Positions 3,598 to 5,918 of a DNA stretch of 5,918 nt are shown one piece after another. Below the pieces are notes generated by a model. The model saw only the letters and a list, made by a program, of their open reading frames with translations, was not told the origin of the DNA and made no database searches. The DNA is from Ruminococcus flavefaciens. GTDB taxonomy: Bacteria; Bacillota; Clostridia; Oscillospirales; Ruminococcaceae. The position numbers were made by a program, and so were the translations under genes. The stretch covers positions 1 to 5,918 of the forward strand of contig CADBAC010000088.1 of assembly GCA_902792495.1 (NCBI GenBank), given 5' to 3'. The stretch's first letter is position 1; each line of letters begins with the position of its first letter.

Positions 3598-5918
3598 ATG
3601 GCCAACAAAATAAAGGGCTTGCAGATCAAAGTCGGAGCCGATTATCAGGGACTTGACACGGCGCTGAAGAACGTTGAAAGCAACAGTAAGAAAGCTGCCG
3701 GAGAGATAAAGGAAATAGACCGTGCTATCAAAATTGCCGGTGATTCTGCCGAGTTATGGTCTCAGAAGCAGAAAGTCCTCAACGATGCGCTTACCGGCAG
3801 TAAGGAAAAGCTCAAGCTCCTTGAAGATGCACAGGAGCAGGTAAGCAAAGCATTTGAAGATCACAAGATAGATGAAGAGCAGTATCGCTCATTCAAGCGC
3901 GAAGTCGAATATGCTCGTTCTGCCGTTGAAAAGTACGAAAACGACCTTAAAACAGCAAACGCCAAGGTCGAGGAATTCGGGAAAGAGTCGAGTGATTCTG
4001 CTGTTGAGGTCAAAGATCTCGGAGACAAGACCGAAGAAGCAGGAGAACAGGCTGACGGAGCTGCCAAGGGTGGATTCACAGTATTAAAGGGCGCTCTTGC
4101 TGATCTCGTAGCCGACGGTGTTCGGTATGCAGCCGGTGAGATCAAAGACTTTACAGCCGACATCATTAAGACAGGAGCCGAATTTGAGGGGAGTATGTCA
4201 CAGGTCGGAGCAGTATCCGGAGCGACCGGTGACGAACTCGAAAAGCTGACAAAAAAAGCCGAGGAAATGGGCTCAACAACAAAGTTCACGGCAACAGAAG
4301 CAGCAGAGGCATTCAACTATATGGCAATGGCAGGCTGGAAAACAGAAGATATGCTCAGCGGTATAGACGGTATCCTCGACCGTGCAGCAGCCTCAGGAAC
4401 TGACCTCGCAACGACATCGGACATCGTAACGGATGCTCTCACAGCTATGGGGTATTCTTCCGCTGATGCCGGAAAACTCGCGGACGTAATGGCGGCAGCG
4501 AGCAGCAACGCCAATACCAACGTTCAGATGATGGGCGAGACATTCAAATATGTTGCACCTATCGCAGGTGCTCTCGGCTTCGATATGAAAGATACAGCTG
4601 TTGCTATCAGTTTGATGGCTAATAGCGGCATCAAGGGGAGCCAGGCAGGAACGGCGCTCAGATCGTCACTGTCGCGCCTTTCAAAGCCGACTAAGGAAAT
4701 GACTGCTGCAATGGAGCAGTATGGTCTAAGTGTTGTCGAAACTACGAAAGCAGTTGACAGCAAAAAGCTAAAAAAGGCACAGGACGATGTTAGAGCTAAG
4801 ACAATATCTCTCCAGGAAGCTCAGGAGAATTATAACAAGACAGTTTCCAAAGAGGGAGAATCATCAGAAAAGGCTCAGATTGCCGCTGCTAAGCTCGAAG
4901 AAGCAAGGCGAAAGCTGAGTGATGCAACAGAAAACCTGCACAAAGAAGAAGCAGGAACAGCCGAAACTAAGAAAACTATCAGTACACTCCTGACAGATGA
5001 AACCGGGAAAACGAGGTCTCTGAACGAGGTAATGCAGCTCCTGAGGGAGAAGCTCGGAAACCTCGACGAAGCCCAGCAGACACAGGCGGCGTCTGCAATA
5101 TTTGGGCAGGAAGCTATGAGCGGTATGCTCGCAATTATCAATTCATCGGACGAGGACTTCAACAAGCTCACTAAGGCGATGGAAGAGTCAGACGGTGCGG
5201 CAAAGAATATGTCCCGCACTATGCTCGACAATCTCCAGGGCGATATGATACTCCTCGACAGCGCAGTTGACGGCTTGAAAATATCTCTTGCGAAAGAACT
5301 TAACCCGGAGATAAGAAAAGGCGTACAGTACCTGACAGAACATATGCCAAGCATCGAAAGAGGCTTAAGCAAGGTGTTCGGCACAGCAATAGACGGCTTG
5401 AAGTTAGTAGGCAAGTACGGTCCGGACGTTATCGACGTAGTGAAGACAATGAAACCGCTAATACTCGGAACGCTGTCAGCGATAGCGACATATAAGGTCT
5501 ACAAGAAGATAGACGATATTACCAAAGGTATCAAGGCGATGAATTTAGCTATGTCTTCTACACCGTATGTAGCTGTCGGAACAGCGCTCGTTGTTCTTAC
5601 CGCATATATGGCAGAATATATCAACTCAGCAAAAGACGTCAAGTCATACACAGAGGAAGCAGCAGAAAAGTTTTCCGCTGAAAGAGAAGCTATCAAGAGC
5701 GTGCGCGAAAGTCTCGGAGATCTGAACGAGCGATACTATGAGTCGGCAGAAGCGACAAACAATGAAATGAAGCGCACAGAGGACCTGTGGAAGGAACTCG
5801 ACAATCTTACCGACTCAACAGGAAAAGTCAAAGAAGCTGACAAGAACCGTGCAGAGTATATTCTCGGTGAGCTGAATACAGCTCTCGGCACAGAGTATAC
5901 AATGACCGGAAATCAGAT
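3598..5918 (+). CDS. Tail tape measure protein, TP901 type (3' truncated)
   Basis: The frame stays open from ATG 3598 to the window end, giving at least 773 residues. The N-terminus (IKGLQIKVGADYQGLDTAL, residues 5-23) and the coiled-coil that follows to about residue 150 are typical of clostridial siphovirus tape measure proteins. The TP901 core starts at AEFEGSMSQVGAVSGAT (194-210), with KFTATEAAEAFNYMAMAGW, SDIVTDALTAMGYS, FKYVAPIAGALG and SGIKGSQAGTALRSSLSRL to about residue 377. A Lys/Glu-rich coiled coil (about 389-451) interrupts it, and family-like sequence resumes with LGNLDEAQQTQAASAIFGQE. Hydrophobic helices at about 620-635 and 657-671 resemble the membrane-active segments common in this family. 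The protein sets tail length, is coated by the chaperones and is ejected with the DNA. Total length and C-terminal domains are unknown. Confidence 0.94.
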   Translation, partial: MANKIKGLQIKVGADYQGLDTALKNVESNSKKAAGEIKEIDRAIKIAGDSAELWSQKQKVLNDALTGSKEKLKLLEDAQEQVSKAFEDHKIDEEQYRSFKREVEYARSAVEKYENDLKTANAKVEEFGKESSDSAVEVKDLGDKTEEAGEQADGAAKGGFTVLKGALADLVADGVRYAAGEIKDFTADIIKTGAEFEGSMSQVGAVSGATGDELEKLTKKAEEMGSTTKFTATEAAEAFNYMAMAGWKTEDMLSGIDGILDRAAASGTDLATTSDIVTDALTAMGYSSADAGKLADVMAAASSNANTNVQMMGETFKYVAPIAGALGFDMKDTAVAISLMANSGIKGSQAGTALRSSLSRLSKPTKEMTAAMEQYGLSVVETTKAVDSKKLKKAQDDVRAKTISLQEAQENYNKTVSKEGESSEKAQIAAAKLEEARRKLSDATENLHKEEAGTAETKKTISTLLTDETGKTRSLNEVMQLLREKLGNLDEAQQTQAASAIFGQEAMSGMLAIINSSDEDFNKLTKAMEESDGAAKNMSRTMLDNLQGDMILLDSAVDGLKISLAKELNPEIRKGVQYLTEHMPSIERGLSKVFGTAIDGLKLVGKYGPDVIDVVKTMKPLILGTLSAIATYKVYKKIDDITKGIKAMNLAMSSTPYVAVGTALVVLTAYMAEYINSAKDVKSYTEEAAEKFSAEREAIKSVRESLGDLNERYYESAEATNNEMKRTEDLWKELDNLTDSTGKVKEADKNRAEYILGELNTALGTEYTMTGNQ

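Noticed and set aside
3872..4087. Second + strand open frame of 71 codons within the tape measure gene
   Set aside because: It is an out-of-frame shadow of the tape measure coding sequence with no ribosome binding site or recognisable motif.
4251..4257. Run of seven A in the tape measure gene as a possible slippage site
   Set aside because: A shift would only truncate the conserved TP901 core; no supporting structure is seen and the zero frame continues with family sequence.
4753..4758. TTGACA as a possible -35 promoter box
   Set aside because: No plausible TATAAT-like -10 follows at 16-18 bases, and it lies inside a coding region.
4770..4776. A AAA AAG in phase inside the tape measure gene, identical to the dnaX slippery heptamer; a -1 shift would stop at a TAG within six codons
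   Set aside because: No strong downstream hairpin or upstream SD at the right spacing is visible, and Lys-Lys codons are common in this coiled coil, so chance is likely.
4875..5414. Long open frame (179 codons) on the minus strand inside the tape measure gene
   Set aside because: It is antisense to a clearly coding, family-matching gene, its translation is Ser/Ala/Leu-rich shadow sequence, and all other genes run on the + strand.

Overview
The window is a stretch of a tailed-phage (siphovirus-type) structural operon, most likely from a prophage or phage of a Gram-positive gut or rumen clostridium. All genes lie on the + strand, packed with gaps of a few bases or with overlaps, and most are preceded by strong AGGAGG-type ribosome binding sites. 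The gene order (major capsid, head-tail connectors, tail terminator, tail tube, tail chaperones, tape measure) is the usual HK97/lambda-like order. The host guess (Ruminococcus-like Oscillospiraceae) rests only on codon and amino-acid style and moderate GC content judged by eye, so it is tentative. I see no integrase, repressor, lysis or host genes, so prophage and free phage cannot be told apart.

Layout: 1-576 holds the C-terminal part of an HK97-fold major capsid protein whose start is outside the window. A 10-bp hairpin follows in the only sizeable intergenic gap (577-632). Four small genes then build the head-tail joint: a gp6/gp15-like connector (633-926), a head-tail adaptor or stopper (931-1263), an HK97 gp10-family protein (1263-1721) and a probable tail terminator/completion protein (1708-2037). 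The tail tube protein (2040-2831) carries a C-terminal bacterial Ig-like (Big2) domain. It is followed by a 59-residue small protein (2831-3010) and a terminator-like hairpin (3016-3039).

The tail assembly chaperone region (3054-3586) is the most informative part. A short chaperone of 89 residues is encoded in one frame. A second open frame without a start codon follows in the -1 frame, joined by a perfect XXXYYYZ slippery heptamer, C CCA AAC (3311-3317). Seven bases downstream is an 11-bp hairpin (3325-3357). This reads as a programmed -1 frameshift producing a 177-residue G-T type fusion, the counterpart of lambda gpG/gpGT. The last gene is a TP901-type tape measure protein (3598 to beyond 5918), around which the chaperones would organise the tail tube subunits.

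I found no wholly new system. The points worth a second look are the frameshift module, the two intra-operon hairpins placed after the two presumably most abundant proteins, the unassigned 59-residue gene, the Ig-like domain on the tail tube, and a local patch rich in CGA codons across two joint genes.
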